64,000 nt of DNA from the NCBI GenBank assembly GCA_913062575.1, contig CAJXVT010000002.1, positions 1 through 64,000 of the forward strand, in the 5' to 3' direction. The notes beneath the pieces were generated by a model, which worked only from the letters and a program-made list of their open reading frames with translations, was not told the DNA's origin and searched no databases. The DNA comes from an uncultured Flavobacteriaceae bacterium (GTDB lineage Bacteria > Bacteroidota > Bacteroidia > Flavobacteriales > Flavobacteriaceae). Each line of letters begins with the position of its first letter. Within the stretch, counting starts at the first letter, position 1. Position numbers and translations under genes: made by a program. This document shows, piece by piece, positions 28,138 to 40,062 of this stretch.

Positions 28138-31100
28138 ATGAAAATTAAAAAAGTACTTGTCGCAAACAGAGGTGAAATTGCAATTAGAATTTTTAGAGCC
28201 TGCACAGAAATAACCGTTAAAACTGTTGGTGTTTACACCTTTGAAGACCGGTATTCGTTGCATCGATATAAGGCAGATGAATCTTATCAAATTGGTGAAG
28301 ACAACGAACCTTTAAAGCCATACTTAAACATTGATGAGATTATTAGAGTTGCACTAGAAAGTGGTGCAAATGCGATTCATCCTGGGTATGGTTTTTTATC
28401 TGAAAATGCGAATCTAGCTCAAAAATGTGAAGACAATGGCATTATTTTCATTGGACCAAAAGTATCAGTTTTAAAATCTTTAGGTGATAAGATTACTGCA
28501 AAAAAGGTAGCATCTGCTAATAATATTCCAATTATCAGAAGTAACGAAAAACATTTGACTGATATTGAAACTGCTTTAAGTGAGGCTGAAAAAATTGGCT
28601 ATCCAATTATGTTAAAAGCTGCGTCTGGAGGTGGTGGAAGAGGAATGCGAGTGATTAGAAAACCTGATGAGTTGAAAGGCGCTTTTAATGAAAGCAAGCG
28701 AGAAGCTTTAAATGCTTTTGGAGATGACACTGTTTTTCTTGAAAAATTTGTAGAAAATCCAAAACATATAGAAATTCAAATAGTTGCCGATAATTTCGGA
28801 AATACAGTGCATCTTTTTGAACGTGATTGCTCTGTGCAACGTCGATATCAAAAAGTAATTGAATTTGCGCCTTCATTCGATTTAAAACAAGAGATAAAAG
28901 ATGCACTGTACAAATACGCTATAGACATTTGTAAAGCTGTTGATTATAATAATATCGGAACTGTAGAATTTTTAGTGGATGATGACGATTCTATTTATTT
29001 TATTGAAGTAAACCCACGAATTCAAGTTGAACACACTGTTACTGAAGTCGTTACAAATATCGATTTGGTAAAAACACAATTGTTTATTGCCGGTGGCTAC
29101 AAACTATCCGATCAACAAATAAAAATCACTAATCAAGAAGCGATAAAAGTTACTGGTTATGCCTTGCAATGTAGAATTACTACCGAAGATCCACAAAACG
29201 ATTTCAAACCAGATTATGGAGAAATCTCAATGTACAGAAGTGCTTCTGGTTTTGGAATTCGTTTAGATGCAGGTAGTGTTTACCAAGGTGCAATCATTTC
29301 ACCCTTTTTTGATTCTATGCTTGTAAAAGTTACTGCAAATAGCAGAACCTTAGATGGAGCTTGCAGAAAAGTTCGTAGGGCATTGGCCGAGTTTAGAATA
29401 AGAGGTGTTAAAACGAATATGCTTTTTCTTGACAACATACTAAAGCATGACACCTTTAGAAAAGGAGCTGTAACCGTTAACTTCATCAACCAAAATCCCG
29501 ATTTATTTGTTTTTAAAGCACCTACAAACAGAACAACAAAATTGATTACATATCTAGGAGATGTTATTGTTAATGGAAATGCCGATGTTAAAAAAATAAA
29601 CCCAACAAAAACATTTGTTAAACCAATCGTTCCAAAATTTGATACACATGGGGCGTATCCTGAAGGAACAAAAGATTTATTGACCAAACTAGGACCAGAT
29701 AAATTCTCTCAATGGTTAAAAAATGAAAAGAAAGTTCATTTTACTGACACCACAATGAGAGATGCTCACCAGAGCTTATTAGCAACCAGAATGCGGACTT
29801 TTGACATGCTAAAAGTTGCTGAAGGATATGCTAAAAGTAATCCTAACATTTTTAGTATGGAAGTTTGGGGCGGTGCAACTTTTGATGTGTGCATGCGATT
29901 TTTACAAGAAAACCCATGGGAACGTCTTCGATTACTACGTAAAGCAATGCCAAATGTATTGCTTCAAATGTTAATTAGAGGTTCAAACGGTGTTGGTTAC
30001 ACGGCGTATTCGGATAATTTAATTGAAAAATTCGTTGAACAATCTTGGGAAAACGGTGTTGATATTTTTAGGATTTTCGATTCTTTAAACTGGATGCAAT
30101 CCATAGCGCCTTGTATAGAACATGTACGTAATAAAACGAATGGTTTAGCAGAAGGCTCAATTTGTTATACTGGTGATATTTTAAATCCTAAAAACACAAA
30201 ATACAATCTTAAATATTACACAACTTTAGCAAAAGATATTGAAAATGCAGGTGCTCATATTCTTGCCATTAAAGACATGGCCGGCTTACTAAAACCGTAT
30301 GCTGCTTTCGAATTGGTATCTGCCTTAAAACAAGAAGTTAACATTCCAATTCATTTACATACTCATGATACATCGTCTATTCAATCAGCAACTTATTTAA
30401 AAGCTATTGAGGCTGGTATTGATGTTGTTGATGTTGCACTTGGAGGTCTATCTGGATTAACATCGCAACCTAATTTTAATTCGGTTGTAGAAATGATGAA
30501 ATTCAATGATCGAGAAAGTAATCTAAATATTGATTCATTAAACGAATATTCAAACTACTGGGAAACGGTTCGAGAATATTACTATCCGTTTGAATCTGGC
30601 TTAAAAGCAGGTTCTGGAGAAGTATTTAAACATGAAATTCCTGGAGGACAATATTCTAATTTAAAACCTCAAGCGCAGGCTTTAGGTTTGGAAGATCGTT
30701 TTCATGAAATCACCAAAATGTATGAAGATGTAAATCTTCTTTTTGGTGACATTATAAAAGTAACCCCCAGCTCGAAAGTAGTTGGAGATATGGCGCAATA
30801 TCTAGTAAGTAATCATTTAACGGTACAAGATGTGCTGGAACGTGGTGATACTATTTCGTTTCCACAATCTGTAGTAAGTTTCTTTAAAGGCGATTTGGGC
30901 CAGCCAGCTGGAGGCTTCCCTAAAGATCTACAGAAGTTAATATTAAAAGGCCAAAAACCATATACAGATAGACCAAATGCTCATATTGAACCATTGGACA
31001 TTGATAAAGAATACAAAGATTTTAGAAAAATATTTGAAAAAGATTTAAGCAGACCTATTGACATTACAGACTTCTTATCCTATAAACTATATCCAAAAGT

Positions 31101-31590
31101 ATTTACCGATGCCTTTAACAAGCATTTAAAATATGACAGTTTAATCAATTTACCTACCAAGAATTTCTTTTACGGAATGGAAAGGGGTGAAGAAATTGTT
31201 TTTGAATTAGAAAGAGGGAAAACCATATTAATCACCTTAGATTCAATTGGCAAACCAAATAAAGACGGAAAGGTAACGGTGTATTTTAAAGTAAATGGCC
31301 AAGGCAGATCTGTTCAAATAAAAGACGATTCGATAAAAATTGACAGGGTAGAACATGCTAAGGCTGATAAAAACGACCAAAAAGAAATAGGTGCACCATT
31401 ACAAGGATTATTATCTGCAATTTTGGTTAAAAAGGGTGAAAAAATTTCTAAAAACCAACCATTATTTATTATTGAAGCCATGAAAATGGAAACCACAATT
31501 ACAGCTATAGAAGACACAACGATTAAACAACTTGTTTTAAAATCTGGAGTGATGGTAAATTCAGAAGATTTAATTATCAAACTATCATAA
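28138..31590 (+). CDS. pyc: Pyruvate carboxylase
   Basis: Biotin carboxylase domain (VANRGEIAIRIFRAC), carboxyltransferase domain (DTTMRDAHQSLLATRMRT), C-terminal biotinyl motif IIEAMKMET. Confidence 0.97.
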   Translation: MKIKKVLVANRGEIAIRIFRACTEITVKTVGVYTFEDRYSLHRYKADESYQIGEDNEPLKPYLNIDEIIRVALESGANAIHPGYGFLSENANLAQKCEDNGIIFIGPKVSVLKSLGDKITAKKVASANNIPIIRSNEKHLTDIETALSEAEKIGYPIMLKAASGGGGRGMRVIRKPDELKGAFNESKREALNAFGDDTVFLEKFVENPKHIEIQIVADNFGNTVHLFERDCSVQRRYQKVIEFAPSFDLKQEIKDALYKYAIDICKAVDYNNIGTVEFLVDDDDSIYFIEVNPRIQVEHTVTEVVTNIDLVKTQLFIAGGYKLSDQQIKITNQEAIKVTGYALQCRITTEDPQNDFKPDYGEISMYRSASGFGIRLDAGSVYQGAIISPFFDSMLVKVTANSRTLDGACRKVRRALAEFRIRGVKTNMLFLDNILKHDTFRKGAVTVNFINQNPDLFVFKAPTNRTTKLITYLGDVIVNGNADVKKINPTKTFVKPIVPKFDTHGAYPEGTKDLLTKLGPDKFSQWLKNEKKVHFTDTTMRDAHQSLLATRMRTFDMLKVAEGYAKSNPNIFSMEVWGGATFDVCMRFLQENPWERLRLLRKAMPNVLLQMLIRGSNGVGYTAYSDNLIEKFVEQSWENGVDIFRIFDSLNWMQSIAPCIEHVRNKTNGLAEGSICYTGDILNPKNTKYNLKYYTTLAKDIENAGAHILAIKDMAGLLKPYAAFELVSALKQEVNIPIHLHTHDTSSIQSATYLKAIEAGIDVVDVALGGLSGLTSQPNFNSVVEMMKFNDRESNLNIDSLNEYSNYWETVREYYYPFESGLKAGSGEVFKHEIPGGQYSNLKPQAQALGLEDRFHEITKMYEDVNLLFGDIIKVTPSSKVVGDMAQYLVSNHLTVQDVLERGDTISFPQSVVSFFKGDLGQPAGGFPKDLQKLILKGQKPYTDRPNAHIEPLDIDKEYKDFRKIFEKDLSRPIDITDFLSYKLYPKVFTDAFNKHLKYDSLINLPTKNFFYGMERGEEIVFELERGKTILITLDSIGKPNKDGKVTVYFKVNGQGRSVQIKDDSIKIDRVEHAKADKNDQKEIGAPLQGLLSAILVKKGEKISKNQPLFIIEAMKMETTITAIEDTTIKQLVLKSGVMVNSEDLIIKLS

Positions 31591-31615
31591 ATAAGAAAAT
31601 AATTTTCTGACACTT

Positions 31616-31642
31616 AAAATCCTGCAAATGCAGGATTTTTTG
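31616..31642 (+). terminator. Intrinsic terminator after pyc
   Basis: AAAATCCTGC-AAAT-GCAGGATTTTTTG. Confidence 0.8.
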
Positions 31643-31757
31643 TTTTATATTAGCTAAATAGCCTATACATACTGAAACTGACAGATAGGTGACACTTAAA
31701 TGGCGTGTTAAAAACCAAGAATACGCTGTAGGTTTGTACCAACAAAAATGATGTAAA

Positions 31758-32321
31758 ATGAAACAGCAAACCATTAGAGAAAATTTAGTCTATCAAAGAA
31801 AGTTAAAAGGGTTTACTCAAGATGAACTTTCAGAAAAAACAACTGTTGGTGTTCGTACAATTCAGCGAATTGAAAAAGGAGAAGTGCAACCGCATTTACA
31901 AACTGTAAAATTATTAGCCGTAGGGTTAGACATTGATGTTGATGATTTAATTGTTCTTGACAATCCTAAAGAAGAAGTAATTGAACGAAAGTGGATCTTG
32001 TTACTACACTCTATACCTTTCTTCGGCCTCATCATTCCTTTTGGAAACATTCTATTTCCTATATTTCTTTGGATTCACAAAGCAAACGACAGTAAAACAT
32101 ATGACAACCACGGAAGATCAGTTGTCAATTTTCATTGCTCCATCATGCTCTATTTTATCATTTCATTACTCCTCTTTTTCCCTTTTCCAGGAATGAATTT
32201 CTTCTTAACTGCTGCGGTTGTTTTATTTGGCATTATTACAACCATCGTAAATATATTTTCAGCTTTAGATTCTGGCACCTATAAATACCCTCTTTCTATT
32301 CCTTTTTTGAAAGGAAATTAA
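31758..32321 (+). CDS. XRE-family HTH fused to a DUF4870-like membrane domain
   Basis: N-terminal IRENLVYQRKLKGFTQDELSEKTTVGVRTIQRIEKGEVQP; C-terminal hydrophobic segments with NHGRSVVNFHCSIMLYFIISLLL. Confidence 0.8.
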   Translation: MKQQTIRENLVYQRKLKGFTQDELSEKTTVGVRTIQRIEKGEVQPHLQTVKLLAVGLDIDVDDLIVLDNPKEEVIERKWILLLHSIPFFGLIIPFGNILFPIFLWIHKANDSKTYDNHGRSVVNFHCSIMLYFIISLLLFFPFPGMNFFLTAAVVLFGIITTIVNIFSALDSGTYKYPLSIPFLKGN

Positions 32322-32390
32322 CTTCATCCTTCTATCTCATTATTAACTAGAACTAACGATTAAGTTAGCTCTAATAACACCTATAAAAAA

Positions 32391-33230
32391 ATGAAAGCAT
32401 TTATTAATAAATACCCAATTACCTACAGGTACATTTTAGCAATTTTTCTTTTTTGTCTTGCCCTTTTTATCAGCGGATTACTAAATAAAGGGTTTATAAA
32501 ACAATATTTCCCTTTTGCCTCTACAATTTGTCTATTGATTGCTACTTGGGTACTGTTTAAAACTGACAATAAGTCTTTAGATTATATTGGTTTAAATTTC
32601 AAATCCAAAAGTCTTGCTTATCTCCCGTTAGGAATAGCAATAGGAGCTGGTGCATTTATACTTGCAAAATACCTAAGAGCAATGTACACTGGTGAAACAT
32701 TCAATATTAGCACCTCCATTAATTATAATTCAATCTTATATGGTTTGTATACAATATTACCTACTGTTGCAGTTGAAGAGTTTTTATTTAGAGGGTATCT
32801 TTTCAAAAAGACAATAGAAATAAGTTCTGTTATAAAAGCCAACATTATCTTTTCTATACTTTTTACGTTAATCCATGTTTTTGATAGTGGTGTAATAAAT
32901 AATACAGGTATGATTATTTTTCTAGTGATAAGTATTCCTGTTGGCCATTTATTGTTTGCAACGGCTTTACTCAAGTCAAAATCCTTATTTTTCCCTATCG
33001 GAATTCATTTAGGAAACAATTGGGCTACAAGACATTTAATTACCACCAGCAACGATGGTGAAAGCTTTTTTTTCATCACAAACAATGCTAGATTTGACAC
33101 CTGGTTTTCTTTTATCGTATTTATTCTATTATGGAATTTATTTTTCCTTTTTGTTACTTATATCATTTGGAAATGGAATGATTTCCCTTTTCAAAATCGA
33201 CTTAAAACAAGAAGGTTTTCACAATTTTAG
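32391..33230 (+). CDS. CPBP-family intramembrane glutamic endopeptidase
   Basis: VEEFLFRGYLFKK, FTLIHVFDSG, GIHLGNNW motifs; multiple TM segments. Confidence 0.85.
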   Translation: MKAFINKYPITYRYILAIFLFCLALFISGLLNKGFIKQYFPFASTICLLIATWVLFKTDNKSLDYIGLNFKSKSLAYLPLGIAIGAGAFILAKYLRAMYTGETFNISTSINYNSILYGLYTILPTVAVEEFLFRGYLFKKTIEISSVIKANIIFSILFTLIHVFDSGVINNTGMIIFLVISIPVGHLLFATALLKSKSLFFPIGIHLGNNWATRHLITTSNDGESFFFITNNARFDTWFSFIVFILLWNLFFLFVTYIIWKWNDFPFQNRLKTRRFSQF

Positions 33231-33476
33231 AGGCAAAACACAATGCTGAAATCTTGCTTTTGCGAGGTTTATTCATTTTATCAAAAATAGGCGCACAATC
33301 AGAAACTCAAAATCAAATACTAAGTGCTTTTTAAGCGATTTAAGACACTTTTAAGTAGTTAACAAATGTTCATAACCTGAAAACTAAAACATCAATTCTC
33401 TTTTAACGGATCTAATTTTTGCTTAAATTTGTTAGGTTAGATTTCGTCTTTTCAAGGCGATTTTTTTTGAACTTAA

Positions 33477-35435
<1,959 letters not shown>

Positions 35436-35456
35436 AATACAGGACTCATAACAAGG

Positions 35457-35485
35457 AAAAACACACCATAATTGGTGTGTTTTTT
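35457..35485 (+). terminator. Intrinsic terminator after gyrB
   Basis: AAAAACACACC-ATAATT-GGTGTGTTTTTT. Confidence 0.8.
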
Positions 35486-35554
35486 ATTTTCTTATTATAT
35501 TAGCATACCAAAGACTCCAAAAAAACAACATTTATTAACTTAACTTATACAATC

Positions 35555-36562
35555 ATGAAAAAGTATATTTTGATTTTTATTAGTGTATTCACATTAAGTT
35601 TTAATGCAAAAGCACAAGACGGGATTGAAAACATTTTACTCACCAGTGTCCCCGATGCAAACAAACTAATACAAGGGTATTTTGCCCCAGCAATGGAAGG
35701 TTTTACTTTTGCAATGAACAATGGCTGGTATCACACAGCTAAAGTTCACAAAGTACTAGGGTTTGACCTAACTGTAGGAGTAAGTGCTGCATTGATACCT
35801 TCATCTAAAGAAGTTTTCACAGTATCAGGACTAACCTCTGTAACAGGAGGCTCATATACTGGACCAACATTTGCAGGATCTGGAAACGGAAACACAGTTA
35901 CAGTAAATAGCACTGTAAATGGAAACCCAGTATCTACTTCACTAACAATGCCAGATGGAATTGCTAGTGACTTACCTTTAAAAGCTGTACCAGCACCAGT
36001 TGCTCAATTAAACATAGGGTTACCTTTTAAAATGGAGGCTATGATACGCTACTTTCCTGAAACTGATTTAGGAGATGATGGTGGCAAAGCAAAAATGCTA
36101 GGCTTAGGTATTAAAAAAGAGATAACTAGCTGGTTTGGCCCATTAGACAAACTACCATTACATGTATCTCTATTAGCTGCATACACCTCTATGGATGTTA
36201 GTTACGATTTTACAGGTTCAAGTGACATTAATGTTAGTAATGGAAGTAATGCTGCATTATCCCTAAAAGCCTACACAGTACAAGCAATCGCTTCTTTAAA
36301 TTTTCCTTTTATAAATATTTACGGTGGTGTTGGATATGGAAGCGGAAGTTCTACTTTAACTATGAGCGGCCAATATACTCCTATTTATAATGGAACTCCA
36401 GGAACTGTATTAAATGACCCTATTGGTTTAGATTTTGATGCAAGTGGCTTTAAAACAACTATTGGAGCAAGAGTTAGCTTATGGTTTTTAAAAATATTTG
36501 CAGATTACACCTTACAAGAATACAATACGCTTAGCTTAGGTATTGCATTAAGTATTAGATAA
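35555..36562 (+). CDS. DUF6588-like secreted/outer-membrane protein
   Basis: Signal peptide; ...PDANKLIQGYFAPAMEGFTFAMNNGWYHTAKVHKVLGFDLTVGV; barrel-like C-terminus. Confidence 0.7.
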   Translation: MKKYILIFISVFTLSFNAKAQDGIENILLTSVPDANKLIQGYFAPAMEGFTFAMNNGWYHTAKVHKVLGFDLTVGVSAALIPSSKEVFTVSGLTSVTGGSYTGPTFAGSGNGNTVTVNSTVNGNPVSTSLTMPDGIASDLPLKAVPAPVAQLNIGLPFKMEAMIRYFPETDLGDDGGKAKMLGLGIKKEITSWFGPLDKLPLHVSLLAAYTSMDVSYDFTGSSDINVSNGSNAALSLKAYTVQAIASLNFPFINIYGGVGYGSGSSTLTMSGQYTPIYNGTPGTVLNDPIGLDFDASGFKTTIGARVSLWFLKIFADYTLQEYNTLSLGIALSIR

Positions 36563-36582
36563 TATTTAAACAAGATAGCTTT

Positions 36583-36613
36583 AAAAAAGACTACGAATTT
36601 CGTAGTCTTTTTT
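36583..36613 (+). terminator. Intrinsic terminator
   Basis: AAAAAAGACTACGAA / TTTCGTAGTCTTTTTT. Confidence 0.85.
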
Positions 36614-36692
36614 AGTTTCCTTCAGGCTTAGTTTTCAATTATTTATAGTACTTTTGTGCCACAAAATTTATTCAACACAAAAAAACATAAAT

Positions 36693-37619
36693 ATGAAAGT
36701 AACAGTTGTAGGAGCAGGTGCCGTTGGCGCAAGTTGTGCAGAGTATATCGCAATTAAAAATTTCGCTTCAGAAGTAGTAATTCTTGACATCAAAGAAGGA
36801 TTCGCAGAAGGTAAAGCAATGGATTTAATGCAAACCGCTTCTTTAAATGGGTTTGACACTAAAATTACCGGAACTACTAGTGATTATTCTAAAACTGCAA
36901 ATTCTGATATTTGTGTAATTACTTCTGGGATCCCAAGAAAACCAGGAATGACTCGTGAAGAATTGATCGGAATTAATGCAGGAATTGTAAAAATGGTTTC
37001 TTCAAGCTTAATTGAACATTCTCCAAATACAATTATCATTGTGGTTTCTAACCCAATGGATACAATGACATATTTGGTTCACAAAACTACTGGAATTCCT
37101 AAGAATAGAATTATTGGAATGGGTGGAGCTTTAGATTCTGCACGTTTTAAATACAGATTGGCAGAAGCATTAGAAGCACCAATTTCTGATGTTGACGGAA
37201 TGGTAATTGGTGGACATTCTGATAAAGGAATGGTTCCTTTAACTCGTTTAGCGACTAGAAACTCTGTTCCAGTTTCTCAGTTTTTAACTAAAGAAAGATT
37301 AGAACAAGTTTTACAAGACACTAAAGTTGGTGGTGCTACATTAACTGGATTATTAGGAACTTCTGCTTGGTATGCTCCAGGTGCTGCAGTTTCTGGATTG
37401 GTTCAAGCAATTGCATGTGATCAAAAGAAAATATTCCCTTGTTCTGTATTATTAGATGGAGAATATGGATTAAACGACTTATGTATTGGAGTACCTGTTG
37501 TATTGGGTAAAAACGGAATCGAAAGTATTGTTGAAATTGAATTAAGTGATGCTGAAAAAGCACAAATGCAAGATTCTGCAAAAGGAGTTAAAGCAACTAA
37601 CGGATTGTTAGAATTGTAA
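36693..37619 (+). CDS. mdh: Malate dehydrogenase (start corrected from 36654)
   Basis: MKVTVVGAGAVGASCAEYIA Rossmann motif. The ORF-track TTG start at 36654 falls inside a TACTTTTG -7 box (36649-36656), so ATG at 36693 is preferred. Confidence 0.95.
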   Translation: MKVTVVGAGAVGASCAEYIAIKNFASEVVILDIKEGFAEGKAMDLMQTASLNGFDTKITGTTSDYSKTANSDICVITSGIPRKPGMTREELIGINAGIVKMVSSSLIEHSPNTIIIVVSNPMDTMTYLVHKTTGIPKNRIIGMGGALDSARFKYRLAEALEAPISDVDGMVIGGHSDKGMVPLTRLATRNSVPVSQFLTKERLEQVLQDTKVGGATLTGLLGTSAWYAPGAAVSGLVQAIACDQKKIFPCSVLLDGEYGLNDLCIGVPVVLGKNGIESIVEIELSDAEKAQMQDSAKGVKATNGLLEL

Positions 37620-37640
37620 TTCACCCTTTTACATATAAAT

Positions 37641-37668
37641 AAAAAACCAGCCAATTGGCTGGTTTTTT
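37641..37668. terminator. Bidirectional intrinsic terminator
   Basis: Perfect 28-bp palindrome AAAAAACCAGCCAATTGGCTGGTTTTTT between convergent genes. Confidence 0.9.
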
Positions 37669-37670
37669 AT

Positions 37671-38183
37671 TTATAAAGAATATCGAAATCCATAAACCTG
37701 AACTCCGCTTTTTTCAAAATCAATTTCCGGAAAACGGACAAACCCCATTCGTTCATACATTTTCCAAGCAACCATCATGTATTTTGTTGAGTGAATTACC
37801 AAATGAGAAAAACCTTCTTTTCCTGCCTGCTCAAAGCAAGCATTGACCAACAACTTACCTAATCCTTTTCCTCTAATTTTAGGATTCACAGCTAACAATC
37901 TAAAAGCCGCAGCTTGTTGTTTATGAGTTGATTCTTCCCCCGCTCCATAATAGTTCAAATCTCCAAAATACACCAACCCTCCATCAATCTTTCCTTTATT
38001 AGAAATAGCTACGAATAATTTAGTGTTTGGAGAGTTCAAAAAATCACCAACATTACGCAAACTATTATAATAATCTGGAATTTCAGTTGGACTTGGAAAT
38101 CCTTCAAGCCGAGAATACACATCAACCATCAATTCTCCTAATTGAGAATATTCTGACGACTTTGCTTCTCTAACAATGTGCAT
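37671..38183 (-). CDS. GNAT-family N-acetyltransferase
   Basis: RLLAVNPKIRGKGLGKLLVNACFEQA acetyl-CoA binding motif. Confidence 0.88.
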   Translation of the reverse strand: MHIVREAKSSEYSQLGELMVDVYSRLEGFPSPTEIPDYYNSLRNVGDFLNSPNTKLFVAISNKGKIDGGLVYFGDLNYYGAGEESTHKQQAAAFRLLAVNPKIRGKGLGKLLVNACFEQAGKEGFSHLVIHSTKYMMVAWKMYERMGFVRFPEIDFEKSGVQVYGFRYSL

Positions 38184-39860
38184 TTATGACAATCCCGAAA
38201 TGACACCATTATTATCAATAGTCATTCCTTCAGACGCAGGTCTAGCAGGTAACCCTGGCATGCGCATCATTTTCCCTAAAATAGGAATGATGAATTGCGC
38301 TCCTGCAGCAATCTCTATTTCTCTTACAGTAACTGTAAAACCAGTAGGTCTACCAATTAAATATTCATTATCTGAAAAAGACTTTTGTGTTTTCGCCATA
38401 CAAACCGCAAAATCATTAAACCCCAAACGATCAATTCTTCGCAAGTTTAATTGCGCTTTTTTACTGTATTCTACTTTAGCAGCACCATAAATCTCTTTAG
38501 CAATTATTTCAATTTTCTCTTTTACAGGGCTTTTCCAATCATACAAAGGCTTAAATTGTGTTGCTTTATTTTCAACAACATCTGCAACTGCCTCAGCTAA
38601 GTTCTTAGTTCCTTCTCCTCCTTTTGCCCATCCTTCAGAAAGAACTGCATCCACGCCTAAAGCAGAACACATTTCTTTAATCAAATTCACCTCTTCATCA
38701 GAATCAGAAACAAAAGAATTAATTGCCACAACTGGCTCTATATTAAATTTACGAATGTTTTCTATATGCTTTTCAAGGTTTTTAAACCCATCTTTTACTC
38801 TTTCTAAATTTGGAGTATTGTATTCTTCTTTCTTTGCCCCACCATGATGACGCAACGCTCTTATCGTTGCAACTAACACCACACATTTAGGGTTTAATTC
38901 TCCAAAAGAAGATTTAATATTTAAGAATTTCTCAGCACCTAAATCAGCACCAAAACCTGCTTCTGTTACCACATAATTAGATAATGACAATCCCATTTTA
39001 GTTGCCAATAAGGTGTTTGTTCCTTGTGCTATATTTGCAAAAGGTCCACCATGAATAATTGCAGGGTTTTCTTCTAATGTTTGCACCAAGTTTGGTTTAA
39101 TAGCATCTTTTAATAAAATAGCCATTGCATTTTCTGCATTTAAATCGCGTGCAAAAATCGGTTTCTTATCGAACGTAAATCCGATAAAAATATCCCCAAG
39201 ACGTTTTATAAGGTTTTCAAAATCTGTTGCCATACAAAGTATGGCCATTACTTCTGATGCTGGAGTAATATTGAACCCATCTTGTCTGGGTACTCCGTTT
39301 GCAGTTCCACCTAACCCGATAGTAATATCTCTTAAAGCTCTATCATTCATGTCGATTACACGTTTCCATAAAATAGTACGTGCATCAATATTTAAGTTAT
39401 TTACTTTACTCTGTAAATTATTGTCAATCAGAGCAGATAATAAATTATTTGCTTTCTCAATCGCATTAAAATCACCAGTAAAATGCAAATTGATGTCTTC
39501 CATCGGCACTACTTGAGAATAACCTCCACCAGCAGCTCCTCCTTTAATTCCAAATACAGGCCCTAAAGATGGCTCTCTTAAAACCACAGTTGCTTGTTTT
39601 CCTATTTTATTTAGCCCTTCTGTAAGACCTATAGAAACAGTTGTTTTTCCTTCTCCTGCAGGAGTTGGAGTTAAAGCTGTAACCAACACTAAGTTGTTGT
39701 TTTTTATTTTCTCTTCATCAATTAAACCCAAAGGCAACTTGGCTTTGAATTTACCATACATTTCCATTGTATCCTCCCCTACATTTAATTTTGCTGCAAT
39801 TTCTTTAATATGCACTAGGGTTTTAGCTTGTGCAATTTCTATATCCGATAGATGAGCCAT
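38184..39860 (-). CDS. fhs: Formate--tetrahydrofolate ligase
   Basis: TPTPAGEGKTTVSIGL, REPSLGPVFGIKGGAAGGGYSQV. Confidence 0.97.
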   Translation of the reverse strand: MAHLSDIEIAQAKTLVHIKEIAAKLNVGEDTMEMYGKFKAKLPLGLIDEEKIKNNNLVLVTALTPTPAGEGKTTVSIGLTEGLNKIGKQATVVLREPSLGPVFGIKGGAAGGGYSQVVPMEDINLHFTGDFNAIEKANNLLSALIDNNLQSKVNNLNIDARTILWKRVIDMNDRALRDITIGLGGTANGVPRQDGFNITPASEVMAILCMATDFENLIKRLGDIFIGFTFDKKPIFARDLNAENAMAILLKDAIKPNLVQTLEENPAIIHGGPFANIAQGTNTLLATKMGLSLSNYVVTEAGFGADLGAEKFLNIKSSFGELNPKCVVLVATIRALRHHGGAKKEEYNTPNLERVKDGFKNLEKHIENIRKFNIEPVVAINSFVSDSDEEVNLIKEMCSALGVDAVLSEGWAKGGEGTKNLAEAVADVVENKATQFKPLYDWKSPVKEKIEIIAKEIYGAAKVEYSKKAQLNLRRIDRLGFNDFAVCMAKTQKSFSDNEYLIGRPTGFTVTVREIEIAAGAQFIIPILGKMMRMPGLPARPASEGMTIDNNGVISGLS

Positions 39861-40013
39861 TCTTAACTATTTTGATTAATTATTTTTTTTATTTGGGCTA
39901 GTAAATATATAAAAAATTAACACTTAAATATCTTCCTTTTTTTTAAAGGTTTGAAAAACAAGAATCTTATCATACAAATATGCCAAAACAATTGGTTACT
40001 CTTCTTTGAAATA

Positions 40014-40021
40014 CTATATTT
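40014..40021 (+). promoter_or_regulatory. Predicted secDF -7 box TATATTTG
   Basis: TTG-N20-TATATTTG upstream of the start at 40063. Confidence 0.45.
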
Positions 40022-40062
40022 GCACGTTTTTACAAAGAAGTCGATTAAAATTATAAGAGAAG

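Noticed and set aside
29280-29687. 135-aa antisense ORF in pyc
   Set aside because: Shadow ORF opposite a conserved enzyme.
33208-33334. 42-codon open frame ending ...LEAKHNAEILLLRGLFILSKIGAQSETQNQILSAF* after the CPBP gene
   Set aside because: Looks protein-like and might be a gene remnant, but it has no good start codon, is short and overlaps the CPBP 3' end. A tBLASTn hit to a longer protein would revive it.
36654-36692. N-terminal extension of mdh (MCHKIYSTQKNIN)
   Set aside because: Its TTG start overlaps the predicted -7 box TACTTTTG; MKVTVVGAG at 36693 is the conserved N-terminus.
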